This document shows, one piece after another, positions 1 to 5,927 of a stretch of 8,281 nt of DNA. Each line of letters begins with the position of its first letter. The first letter of the stretch is position 1. Source of the stretch: an uncultured Francisella sp. (GTDB lineage: Bacteria > Pseudomonadota > Gammaproteobacteria > Burkholderiales > Neisseriaceae). Under the pieces are notes generated by a model that made no database searches, had not been told where the DNA came from, and saw nothing but the letters and a program-made list of their open reading frames with translations. The stretch spans positions 1 through 8,281 of the forward strand of contig CAJPTP010000035.1 in the NCBI GenBank assembly GCA_905373555.1. The letters run 5' to 3'. The translations under genes and the position numbers were made by a program.

Positions 1-319
1 GGGAAGGAGGGGGAAAAGCATGCGAAGCATGAAAGTTGCGCCGCTGCCCAAAAACGCCGCCCAACCATGGCGCCGGCGCCGCGCCGCCCGCCAAGCCTCG
101 AGCCGCAAGGATCCGGCCCGACCCGACCCGGCGTCAAGCGCCCTTCGGCCCCCGCGCCGCTCCTCCCGCGCCCCTTCGCCGGCCCGAACGCATGGGCAAA
201 TCGGTTATAGTTTGCCGCCCGGGCGGCGCGCCTCGAAGCCGGCCTCGGACCCAAGCCCGGGTTCGCTCGCCAAGCGGCGGCGCCCGGGCCGAAGCGAGCG
301 TCGGGGTTTTATTTTTCTG

Positions 320-325
320 TATAAT
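320..325 (+). promoter_or_regulatory. Candidate -10 box (TATAAT) for the TPR-lolB-ispE unit
   Basis: A perfect TATAAT lies in an AT-rich island inside very GC-rich DNA, about 88 bases before the chosen start codon. No convincing -35 hexamer is present 16-18 bases upstream; the bases there are agcgtc. TG sits directly before the box, one base closer than in a classical extended -10. Transcription from here would begin near 332, which excludes the ATG at 20 as a start for this transcript and supports the start at 413. The call rests on sequence match only. Confidence 0.45.
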
Positions 326-360
326 CAAACGGCTTTTTCGCCGCCGGCCGTTTTTTGGGC

Positions 361-383
361 GGCTTGTCAAGCCTTCGGGCTTG
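361..383 (+). promoter_or_regulatory. 5' UTR hairpin with UUCG tetraloop and an overlapping alternative stem
   Basis: CAAGCC (368-373), TTCG (374-377) and GGCTTG (378-383) form a six-pair stem closed by a stable C(UUCG)G tetraloop, ending 29 bases before the TPR start codon. The segment AAGCC (369-373) can instead pair with GGCTT (361-365) across a three-base loop, so the two stems exclude one another. No T-run follows, so it is not an intrinsic terminator. A role in translation control or RNA stability is inference. Confidence 0.35.
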
Positions 384-412
384 TTGTCGTGTCGCGCGCA
401 TTGGAAAGACCC

Positions 413-3028
413 ATGCCTTCTTTGCCGAACAAGCGGCGCCGTCGCCTTGGCGCCGCCGCCGTCGCTTCCTTTCTTTTCGCCGTTTCGGCCGCTTCGGCCG
501 GCGCCTCGCCCCAAGACGGCCCGGCCGGGCCCAAGGACGGGGCCGAAAGCCGGCCCGCTTTGAGCGCCCCCGCGCCCGGCGGCCGGCCCCGGGCCGACGC
601 CGCCCAACGCCCGCAAAACGAAACTCCGGCGGCCGCGCGCGCGGCCTCGGGCGAGCCCAAAAGCGCGGGCGGGCAAAAGACGCTCGGCAATGAAAAAGCG
701 GGAAACGGCGCGCCGCCCAAGGCCGACAAGACCGATAAGACAGACAAAACCAACAAGACCGACAAGACCGGGCCGGCCTCGGCCGCCGACGGCGCGAAGC
801 CCGACGCGGCCCCGGGAGCCAAGGCGGCCGGTTCGCGCCCAAGCGGCGAAAAAGAGAGCGCCGGGGAGGAGCCCGCCGTCGACTGCTCCAACATCGTGGG
901 CAAAGACGCCGACGACGCGCTGCGCCTAGCGATCCAATGCATTGCCTCCGCCGAAAAGGCGGGAAACAAGCTCGCCGATTACCGCAACGCCAAGCCGCTG
1001 TTCGACATGGACGCCCTGTTCGCGGCGGCGGGCGCCAACTTCGACGCCGTGAACAAGCTGATACGGCCCATCGACGAGCAAGCCAAGCAAGACGGCGAGG
1101 CGCTGATGCGCCGGCATTACGTCGCTTTGACGACGTTCCTCACCGCCGAGTCCTCTTTGGACGACCCCGGGCCAGACTCCATCAACTCCGCCTTGAAAAC
1201 CTACGCGGAGCTGGAGCGGCGCCTGCCATCCGACACACTGTACGAGCGCATGGCGGAGCTTAGCGTCGCCAACCTGAACATGGAGGCCGCCCGCGAAATC
1301 ATCGACAGGTGGATCGCCTTCAACCCCAAGCCCCTCTACCCGCGCGAGCTGCTGCAGTGGACGATGAGGCTCGTCGACCCGAAGGAGCGCGACAGCTTCG
1401 GCGAGTTTCGGCGCCTGTTGGCCAAGGCGCCCGACGACGACGCCAAAGAAAGGCTGTATCTGATCGCCTCGGAGATGGCGACGCGCCAAGGCGACGCCCT
1501 GAAGCGCCTGGCGCCCGCGATGGCCAAGGAATGCTCCCGGGCCAAAGATTCCTACCCCGCGGCGCTGTGCTACTTGGTTTATGCCAATCTCGCGGGCGAC
1601 AAGAAAGCCACGGTCGCGGCGCTCAAGCGCGTGTACAAGCTCGACGCCAATTTGGACTTGGGCACGCTGCAGGTTTTCGACCACGTCTTTCAAAGCAACA
1701 AAGAGGCCGTGGATCAGTTTTTCCGCGAAATCGACGTGCCGGATGACCCCACGTGGCTCAAGCTGTACGTCGGCTACGGCGCCCACACCCAAAACGAGCG
1801 CATGCTCGTGGAGGCATTGACCAAACGCGCGGACATCGCCAAAACCAACCCCGCCGCCAACATCCAGGTGGGCATGGCGGTCTTCCCGCAAGACCCGAAA
1901 AAAGCCATTCGGTATTTCGAGAACGCTTGGGAGTCGATCGACGACGAAACGCTGAAGAACCAAACGGCCCTGACCATCGTGATGGCGTCGCTCTCGTACG
2001 AGACGCGCGACGAGCTCAAAAAATGGGCCGCCATCCTGCCCGAGTCCGCTTTCCCGTACGAAAAGCGCTTCGCCTTGACGGTGTTGGCCGACATCGACGG
2101 CGACGAGGAGGCGTTCGACAAGGCTTACGCGAAACTCAAGGCCACGCCGCGGCCCAAGGATTCTTACGTGAGCCAAGAGCAGGCGGCGCTGATGGACGTG
2201 TCGGCGGCGATGCGCATGCCGGACGCGAACAAGGCGCTGGGCATTTTGAACGCCGCGCTGAAGGCCGAGCGCGACCGGCCCCAACCCGACCCCACGATGT
2301 TGGGAGTGATCCTCCAATCCAGGGCATTGACCCTCACCGACAAGCTCGGGCGACACGAAGAGGCGATCAAGGATCTCAAAGAGCTGTTGAAGTTCGCCAA
2401 GGACAAGGGGCAAGCGCTCAACTCCCTGGGCTACACGCAGCTTTTCGTCAAAGACCAGCGCGAGGAGGGAACGCGCCACATCGAGCAAGCGCTCAAGCTG
2501 CTGCCCGATTCGCCGGAGGTTCAAGACAGCATGGCTTTGGCGTGGATCTTCCAAGGCAAACCCGACAAGGCCATCCCGCTGCTGGAGCGCTCTCTTTCCA
2601 AACTCAACAACCCCGAGGTGCGGGCCCACTTGGCCGAGGCCAAATTCATCGCGGGCCAAACCGCCGAGGCGCAAAAGCTGCTGCGCCAAGCCCGCGCCGA
2701 AGACCCCAACAACCGCGAGGTGCGGCGCGTCATGTCCGAGCGCTTCCCTGAGCTCGCCCAAGAGCCGATTGAGCCCAAGGCCAAGACAGGCCAAGCCGGC
2801 CCGGCCGGCCAAAACGCCAAGGGCGCCAAGGGCGCCGAGGATGCCAAAGGCTCCCAAGGCCCCAAGACGCCCGGCGGCGTTCAAGACGGGTCGGATCCCC
2901 AAAAGGCCCAAGACGGACAACCCGGCCAAGCGGCCAAGACGGCCGCCAAGCCCCAAAACGCCGAGGGCAAGACCGCCCCGAACGCGCCGGGCGCGCAGCC
3001 CAAAAATTTGGCCGAGCCTGCGCATTGA
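413..3028 (+). CDS. Exported tetratricopeptide-repeat protein upstream of lolB
   Basis: The protein is 871 aa and probably periplasmic or envelope-attached. Residues 1-29 form a signal peptide: basic NKRRRRLG, a hydrophobic stretch, then an AXA site (A27-S28-A29). Residues 30-155 are low-complexity Ala/Pro/Gly/Lys, including five tandem D/N-K-T triplets at 105-119. The conserved helical core spans about 156-781, with recognisable TPR units at about 667-781 (for example ALNSLGYTQ and EVRAHLAEAKF). Residues 782-871 form a second Ala/Gly/Lys/Gln-rich tail. Four cysteines fall in two close pairs (158/176 and 374/386), so disulfides are possible. The start at 413 is chosen for the signal peptide and the upstream GGAAAG (403-408); an in-frame ATG at 20 would add 131 basic residues ahead of the signal. 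A TPR protein at this place beside lolB and ispE is the usual Burkholderiales order. Its molecular job is unknown; protein-protein scaffolding in envelope biogenesis is inferred from TPR and context. Confidence 0.88.
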   Translation: MPSLPNKRRRRLGAAAVASFLFAVSAASAGASPQDGPAGPKDGAESRPALSAPAPGGRPRADAAQRPQNETPAAARAASGEPKSAGGQKTLGNEKAGNGAPPKADKTDKTDKTNKTDKTGPASAADGAKPDAAPGAKAAGSRPSGEKESAGEEPAVDCSNIVGKDADDALRLAIQCIASAEKAGNKLADYRNAKPLFDMDALFAAAGANFDAVNKLIRPIDEQAKQDGEALMRRHYVALTTFLTAESSLDDPGPDSINSALKTYAELERRLPSDTLYERMAELSVANLNMEAAREIIDRWIAFNPKPLYPRELLQWTMRLVDPKERDSFGEFRRLLAKAPDDDAKERLYLIASEMATRQGDALKRLAPAMAKECSRAKDSYPAALCYLVYANLAGDKKATVAALKRVYKLDANLDLGTLQVFDHVFQSNKEAVDQFFREIDVPDDPTWLKLYVGYGAHTQNERMLVEALTKRADIAKTNPAANIQVGMAVFPQDPKKAIRYFENAWESIDDETLKNQTALTIVMASLSYETRDELKKWAAILPESAFPYEKRFALTVLADIDGDEEAFDKAYAKLKATPRPKDSYVSQEQAALMDVSAAMRMPDANKALGILNAALKAERDRPQPDPTMLGVILQSRALTLTDKLGRHEEAIKDLKELLKFAKDKGQALNSLGYTQLFVKDQREEGTRHIEQALKLLPDSPEVQDSMALAWIFQGKPDKAIPLLERSLSKLNNPEVRAHLAEAKFIAGQTAEAQKLLRQARAEDPNNREVRRVMSERFPELAQEPIEPKAKTGQAGPAGQNAKGAKGAEDAKGSQGPKTPGGVQDGSDPQKAQDGQPGQAAKTAAKPQNAEGKTAPNAPGAQPKNLAEPAH
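725..769 (+). repeat. Five tandem 9-base units encoding D/N-K-T
   Basis: Five in-frame copies of a nine-base unit close to GACAAGACC encode the triplet Asp/Asn-Lys-Thr within the disordered N-terminal linker of the TPR protein. Copies differ by synonymous changes (GAT, ACA, AAA) and one Asp-to-Asn change, so the array is not freshly duplicated. Such arrays can change copy number by slippage while preserving the reading frame. Confidence 0.85.
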
Positions 3029-3305
3029 CGCTGCAAGCGGGGGCGCGTCTTGCGGCTGAAACGCCGCGCCGCGCCGCGCCCCGCTCTGCGCTTTCTCGCC
3101 CGCCGCTTTTCTTTTTCCCCCGGCCCCTTCCTCCGTTGCGCCATTCCACCGCGTTTCGCCCCATCGCCGTCAAACCAAGGCCGGGCGCGGGCGCGGGCGT
3201 TTTTCTTCCCGCCGCGGGACGCCGGGCGCGCTTGGGCGCGACTCGCCCACTTTCCATTCCATCCGCCCTCGCCCCATTCGGCGGCGGCGCCAGAAAGGGC
3301 CCGAC
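3029..3305. other. Intergenic region between the TPR gene and lolB
   Basis: These 277 bases are extremely GC-rich. The part around 3097-3135 is pyrimidine-rich on the + strand. I see no hairpin followed by a T-run and no convincing promoter hexamers, so read-through from the TPR gene into lolB is the simplest model. The open frames across it are Arg/Pro/Ala-rich and look like GC artefacts. Confidence 0.5.
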
Positions 3306-4205
3306 ATGGCCACAACACGCGAAACGGCCGCGATCGCTTTCGCCGCTTGGGCGGGCTTGGCGTTGAGCTCATGCGCCTTGGCTCCCCTAGGCGCCCCAAG
3401 CAGCTCCCAATGGTCGGCCCGGCCCGAGCGCCTGCCGCAATTTCGCGCCGAGGGCCGGCTGTCCGCGTCAAGCGGCGGCAAGGGCGGCTACGCCAACTTC
3501 AAATGGTCGGGCCCGGGCCCCGCGCAGCGGCTCGACTTGGCCACGCCCTTGGGCGCGACCGTCGTGAGCGTGTGCGAGGACGGCTTGGGCGCCGTCGCCG
3601 CGGCCGACGGGCGATTCTTCTTCGCAGGCGGCGCGGGGGAGATGCTAAGGCGCCTCGCGGGGGTCGACGCCCCCATCGGATTGCTCGGCTCCTGGGCCTT
3701 GGGCTACTACGACCCCAAACTCGGGGGGCCCGCCGGGGGCGACAAGCTGCGCCAAGGGCGATGGGTCATTGAGCGCGCCGCCCGACCCGGCGCCCGCGAC
3801 GCGCGCATCCCCAAGCGCCTTTGGGCCGACCTGAACCACGGCGACTCCAAAATCCGCGTCGTGTTCGACGACTTCGAGCTGCAAGACGGCTCGGCCGAAA
3901 CCGAAGAAACCGAAGAAAACGGGGCGCCCGGCGCCCGCGGGATTGCCGACGCCCCGGCGCCGTCGAGGGCGGCGGGCGCGGCCGACGCGGCAAATTCGGC
4001 GAGCGCCGCGCCGCAAGCGTCTTGCGACGATCTTAGGCGAGCGGCCGTCGAGTCCGGATGGGTCGTCTCCGAGTCCGGCCCGGACGGCCGGACGGGCTCG
4101 GAAACGACCGCCCCCAAAGGGAACCGGGGCAATGAGGCGGGCGACGAACGCAGGCCCGAAGCGGCCCAAGAGGGCGATGCGCCCCAAAACAAGGAGCGGC
4201 CATGA
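3306..4205 (+). CDS. lolB: Outer-membrane lipoprotein insertion factor LolB, with long C-terminal extension
   Basis: LolB is itself a lipoprotein on the inner face of the outer membrane. It accepts lipoproteins from the periplasmic carrier LolA and inserts them into the outer membrane, the last step of the Lol pathway. The 299 aa product has a short signal peptide with lipobox L-S-S-C (20-23), Cys23 being the lipidation site. The core follows the family pattern: F-R-A-E-G-R-L-S near 46-53, G-Y-A-N-F-K-W near 61-67, L-D-L-A-T-P-L-G at 76-83, and R-I-P-K-R-L-W...L near 167-176, ending about residue 193. The family is usually about 200 aa; the extra 106 or so residues (194-299) are acidic to Ala/Gly-rich low-complexity sequence with an E-T-E-E repeat. 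Two further cysteines (90, 230) are present. The start at 3306 has GAAAGGG (3293-3299) six bases upstream. The stop overlaps ispE by four bases (ATGA), indicating translational coupling. Identification rests on lipobox, core pattern and the TPR-lolB-ispE order. Confidence 0.87.
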   Translation: MATTRETAAIAFAAWAGLALSSCALAPLGAPSSSQWSARPERLPQFRAEGRLSASSGGKGGYANFKWSGPGPAQRLDLATPLGATVVSVCEDGLGAVAAADGRFFFAGGAGEMLRRLAGVDAPIGLLGSWALGYYDPKLGGPAGGDKLRQGRWVIERAARPGARDARIPKRLWADLNHGDSKIRVVFDDFELQDGSAETEETEENGAPGARGIADAPAPSRAAGAADAANSASAAPQASCDDLRRAAVESGWVVSESGPDGRTGSETTAPKGNRGNEAGDERRPEAAQEGDAPQNKERP

Positions 4206-5170
4206 GCGGCAAGGCTTGGCGGCGAACCGCCCCCGCCAAAATCAACTTGGCCTTGCGCGTGACGGGGAAACGGGCGGATGGCTACCACACGCTGCAAACG
4301 ATCTTTCGCCTGATCGATCTAAGCGACGAGCTGCGATTCGAAAAAACAAACGACGGCGAGATTCGGCTCGACTGCGTCGGCGCGCGCGTCGGCGTCGAGC
4401 CCGAGCGCAACCTGGCGTGGATGGCGGCTCGGGCGCTGCGCGACGAGGCGGCGAAGCTGGGCCGCAAAGACGCGGAAAAATGGGGATGCCGCATTGAGCT
4501 GAACAAGCGCATCTTCCAAGGCGCGGGCCTGGGCGGCGGCAGCTCCGACGCCGCGGCCGTTCTGACGGCTCTCAACGAACTGTGGGGCGCGGGCTTCAGC
4601 GCGGAGCGGTTGGCCGAGCTGGCTTTGGGCCTGGGGGCGGACGCGCCGTTTTTTCTGTTCGGGCGCGATGCCTACGCCCAAGGCGTGGGCGAGCGGCTGG
4701 AGCCCATCGAGCTGCCCGACGCCGCCTACCTGCTGCTCTACCCCAACGTTGAGGCCGACACCAAAGCGGTTTTTTCGCATCCGCTATTGACCGACAAGGA
4801 AAATGCGGGTAGTATCCCGCGCTTAGCTTTGGTCGAAAGCGCGCCCAATGATTTGCTGGAACCCGCTTCCGCTCTTTATCCGCCAATCCGCCGCGCCTTG
4901 AATGTCTTGGGCGCCTGCGCCAAAGACGCGGACGGTCGCCGCGCAAGAATGACGGGTTCGGGCAGCTGCGTGTTTTTGTCCTTTTCCGCGGACGCGCAAA
5001 GCGACGGCGACGACGGCGGCGACGCCGTCGGGATCGAGCGGGCGCTGCGCCGGGCGCGCGCGGCCGCGGATCAAGCGCGGGCGATGCTGCGAACCGAGGA
5101 TGGAAGCGCCGATTGGCGCTTGGCCGTCGCCCGGGCGTTGCCGCGCGGAATGGGTTCATCCGGCGCATAA
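4202..5170 (+). CDS. ispE: 4-diphosphocytidyl-2-C-methyl-D-erythritol kinase
   Basis: IspE is a cytosolic GHMP-family kinase that phosphorylates the 2-hydroxyl of CDP-methylerythritol with ATP in the non-mevalonate (MEP) route to isopentenyl diphosphate. The 322 aa product has the complete family set: P-A-K-I-N-L (11-16) with catalytic Lys13, D-G-Y-H (26-29), the ATP-binding glycine-rich loop G-A-G-L-G-G-G-S-S-D-A-A (107-118) with catalytic Asp116, G-A-D-A-P-F-F (145-151), N-D-L-L-E (216-220) and the C-terminal T-G-S-G-S-C loop (251-256). It is about 40 residues longer than E. coli IspE, partly from an Asp/Gly-rich insert near 264-276 and a C-terminal extension. The start at 4202 overlaps the lolB stop and has AAGGAG at 4191-4196 with five-base spacing, so translation is probably coupled. 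Only 25 bases separate its stop from the first tRNA, so the tRNAs are probably on the same transcript. Confidence 0.97.
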   Translation: MSGKAWRRTAPAKINLALRVTGKRADGYHTLQTIFRLIDLSDELRFEKTNDGEIRLDCVGARVGVEPERNLAWMAARALRDEAAKLGRKDAEKWGCRIELNKRIFQGAGLGGGSSDAAAVLTALNELWGAGFSAERLAELALGLGADAPFFLFGRDAYAQGVGERLEPIELPDAAYLLLYPNVEADTKAVFSHPLLTDKENAGSIPRLALVESAPNDLLEPASALYPPIRRALNVLGACAKDADGRRARMTGSGSCVFLSFSADAQSDGDDGGDAVGIERALRRARAAADQARAMLRTEDGSADWRLAVARALPRGMGSSGA

Positions 5171-5195
5171 GCGCGCCAAAGCCAAACAAAGATTT

Positions 5196-5272
5196 TGGGG
5201 AGTCGCCAAGTTGGTTAAGGCACAGGGTTTTGATCCCTGCATTCGTAGGTTCGAATCCTACCTCCTCAGCCA
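5196..5272 (+). tRNA. tRNA-Gln, anticodon UUG
   Basis: The 77 bases fold into a full cloverleaf. The acceptor TGGGGAG pairs with CTCCTCA through one G-U pair, the D stem is GCC/GGC with an 11-base loop, the anticodon stem is CAGGG/CCCTG with loop TTTTGAT (anticodon TTG), and the T arm is GTAGG-TTCGAAT-CCTAC. It has the weak U1-A72 pair typical of tRNA-Gln, discriminator G73 and an encoded CCA. By wobble this tRNA reads CAA and also CAG. It lies 25 bases after ispE without a visible promoter, so it is probably processed from the ispE transcript. Confidence 0.96.
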
Positions 5273-5282
5273 TACGCTTTAA

Positions 5283-5312
5283 CGAAGCCAAGCCGCCTCG
5301 GCTCAAGCTTCG
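5283..5312 (+). other. Stem-loop in the spacer between the two tRNAs
   Basis: The 43-base spacer can fold into a two-part stem: CGAAGC (5283-5288) with GCTTCG (5307-5312), and AGCCG (5291-5295) with CGGCT (5299-5303), separated by a small internal loop (CA opposite CAA) and closed by loop CCT. It has no T-run, so it is not a terminator. A role in separating the two tRNAs during precursor processing, for instance by keeping the neighbouring cloverleaves from mispairing, is inferred from position only. Confidence 0.5.
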
Positions 5313-5315
5313 CGT

Positions 5316-5392
5316 TGGGGTGTCGTCAAGCGGTTTAAGACTCTGGATTCTGAATCCAGCATTCGTAGGTTCGAATCCTACCACCCCAGCCA
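5316..5392 (+). tRNA. tRNA-Gln, anticodon CUG
   Basis: This second 77-base cloverleaf has acceptor TGGGGTG/CACCCCA (fully paired), D stem GTC/GAC, anticodon stem CTGGA/TCCAG with loop TTCTGAA (anticodon CTG), T arm GTAGG-TTCGAAT-CCTAC, discriminator G73 and encoded CCA. It reads CAG only. Its variable loop and T arm are identical to those of the preceding tRNA-Gln, while the D, anticodon and lower acceptor stems differ by paired compensating changes. This points to an old tandem duplication with a homogenised 3' half. Confidence 0.96.
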
Positions 5393-5401
5393 CACGATTC
5401 G

Positions 5402-5427
5402 GCCGCCCCAACGGGCGGCTTTTTTTT
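5402..5427 (+). terminator. Intrinsic terminator after the tRNA pair
   Basis: GCCGCCC (5402-5408) and GGGCGGC (5413-5419) form a seven-pair GC stem with loop CAAC, followed by eight T (5420-5427) and, two bases on, seven more T. It starts ten bases after the second tRNA and most likely ends the whole TPR-lolB-ispE-tRNA transcript. Confidence 0.92.
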
Positions 5428-5879
5428 GCTTTTTTTCAGGCAACGGATCGCCTCTTTCGGGCTTTTCGGCTCCCCAACCTTCCCCGGCCCTCAATCCTTT
5501 CTCCCCAACCCCCGCCGGGTTGACGATCCTCGCCCGATCCTTCCGTTCCCTTCCCGCGCCGCGCGCGCCGGCGCGGCCGTCTTTGGGCGCGGCGGCCGGC
5601 TGACCGGCTTAAGACAAAAGCGAGCGGCGGCGATGAAAGCGCAAGAAGGAAGAGAGAAAGCGCAAGAAAAAAAGAAGGACGGATACGCAGGATGACAGAA
5701 TGAAGGGCGGCAAGATGAACGGAGAGAGACGAAAAGAAGGCTGAAAACAAGGTTGGGAAGAAGGCAAAAGAGGCAAAATGAAGGAATGGGAGGGAGGGAG
5801 TCGAGGCGCCCAAGGGGAAGAAGGGCGAGGCAGAGCATTGCGCAGGCGGAGGAGAAACGGTCGGACGGGACGCGGGAGG
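5428..5879. other. Gene-free convergent spacer with opposite strand biases
   Basis: No ORF here has a ribosome site or recognisable protein. On the + strand, 5421-5560 is about 74% pyrimidine (103 of 140 by hand count) and 5641-5880 is about 82% purine (196 of 240). The GC-rich middle (about 5560-5610) holds short inverted repeats. GGG-A-GGG-A-GGG at 5788-5798 with GGGG at 5814-5817 could form a G-quadruplex with one long loop. Because transcription converges here, both transcripts would be pyrimidine-rich and G-poor past their intrinsic terminators. Confidence 0.7.
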
Positions 5880-5911
5880 GGAAAAACAACGGCGCCGGGA
5901 ATCCCGGCGCC
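5880..5911 (-). terminator. Intrinsic terminator after the CZB-domain gene
   Basis: Read on the - strand, GGCGCCGGG and CCCGGCGCC (5911-5903 and 5899-5891) form a nine-pair stem with a three-base loop, followed by GTTGTTTTTCC (5890-5880). It lies 17 bases past the stop codon of the - strand gene and is oriented to end its transcript. Confidence 0.88.
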
Positions 5912-5927
5912 CGCGGCCGCGGCCGGA

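Larger units (their letters stand above)
1..412 (+). other. Leader region upstream of the TPR gene, no credible gene
   Basis: This stretch precedes the chosen start of the TPR gene and is open in that gene's frame from position 20, but its translation is basic, Arg/Pro/Ala-rich and unlike a folded domain. It contains a perfect Shine-Dalgarno-like AAGGAGG (4-10) nine bases before ATG at 20, a small perfect hairpin CATGC-GAA-GCATG (19-31) covering that ATG, a TATAAT box (320-325) and a UUCG-loop hairpin (368-383). I favour reading it as a 5' regulatory region because a normal signal peptide begins at 413. In Burkholderiales the gene to the left is often mutM on the opposite strand; nothing of it can be seen here. 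Confidence 0.5.

Noticed and set aside
205..211. TATAAC on - / TATAGT on + as a promoter for a divergent gene to the left
   Set aside because: No -35 partner is visible on either strand and the supposed gene lies outside the window.
926..3025. 699-codon open frame on the - strand opposite the TPR gene
   Set aside because: It is codon-aligned with the sense gene, so it stays open simply because sense codons TTA, CTA and TCA are absent from that part of the TPR gene. Its translation is repetitive and has no recognisable domain, while the sense protein has TPR units and a signal peptide.
3050..3772. 240-codon + strand open frame across the TPR-lolB gap into lolB
   Set aside because: Its product is Arg/Ala/Pro-rich with no domain and overlaps lolB, which has a lipobox, family pattern and ribosome site.
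5196..5392. Direct repeat of the tRNA T-arm region as a phage attachment pair
   Set aside because: The two copies are the matching parts of two intact tRNA genes 120 bases apart with no integrase or cargo between them.
5633..5695. Short 20-codon + strand ORF, Lys/Glu/Gln-rich
   Set aside because: No ribosome site precedes it, and its composition follows directly from the purine tract.
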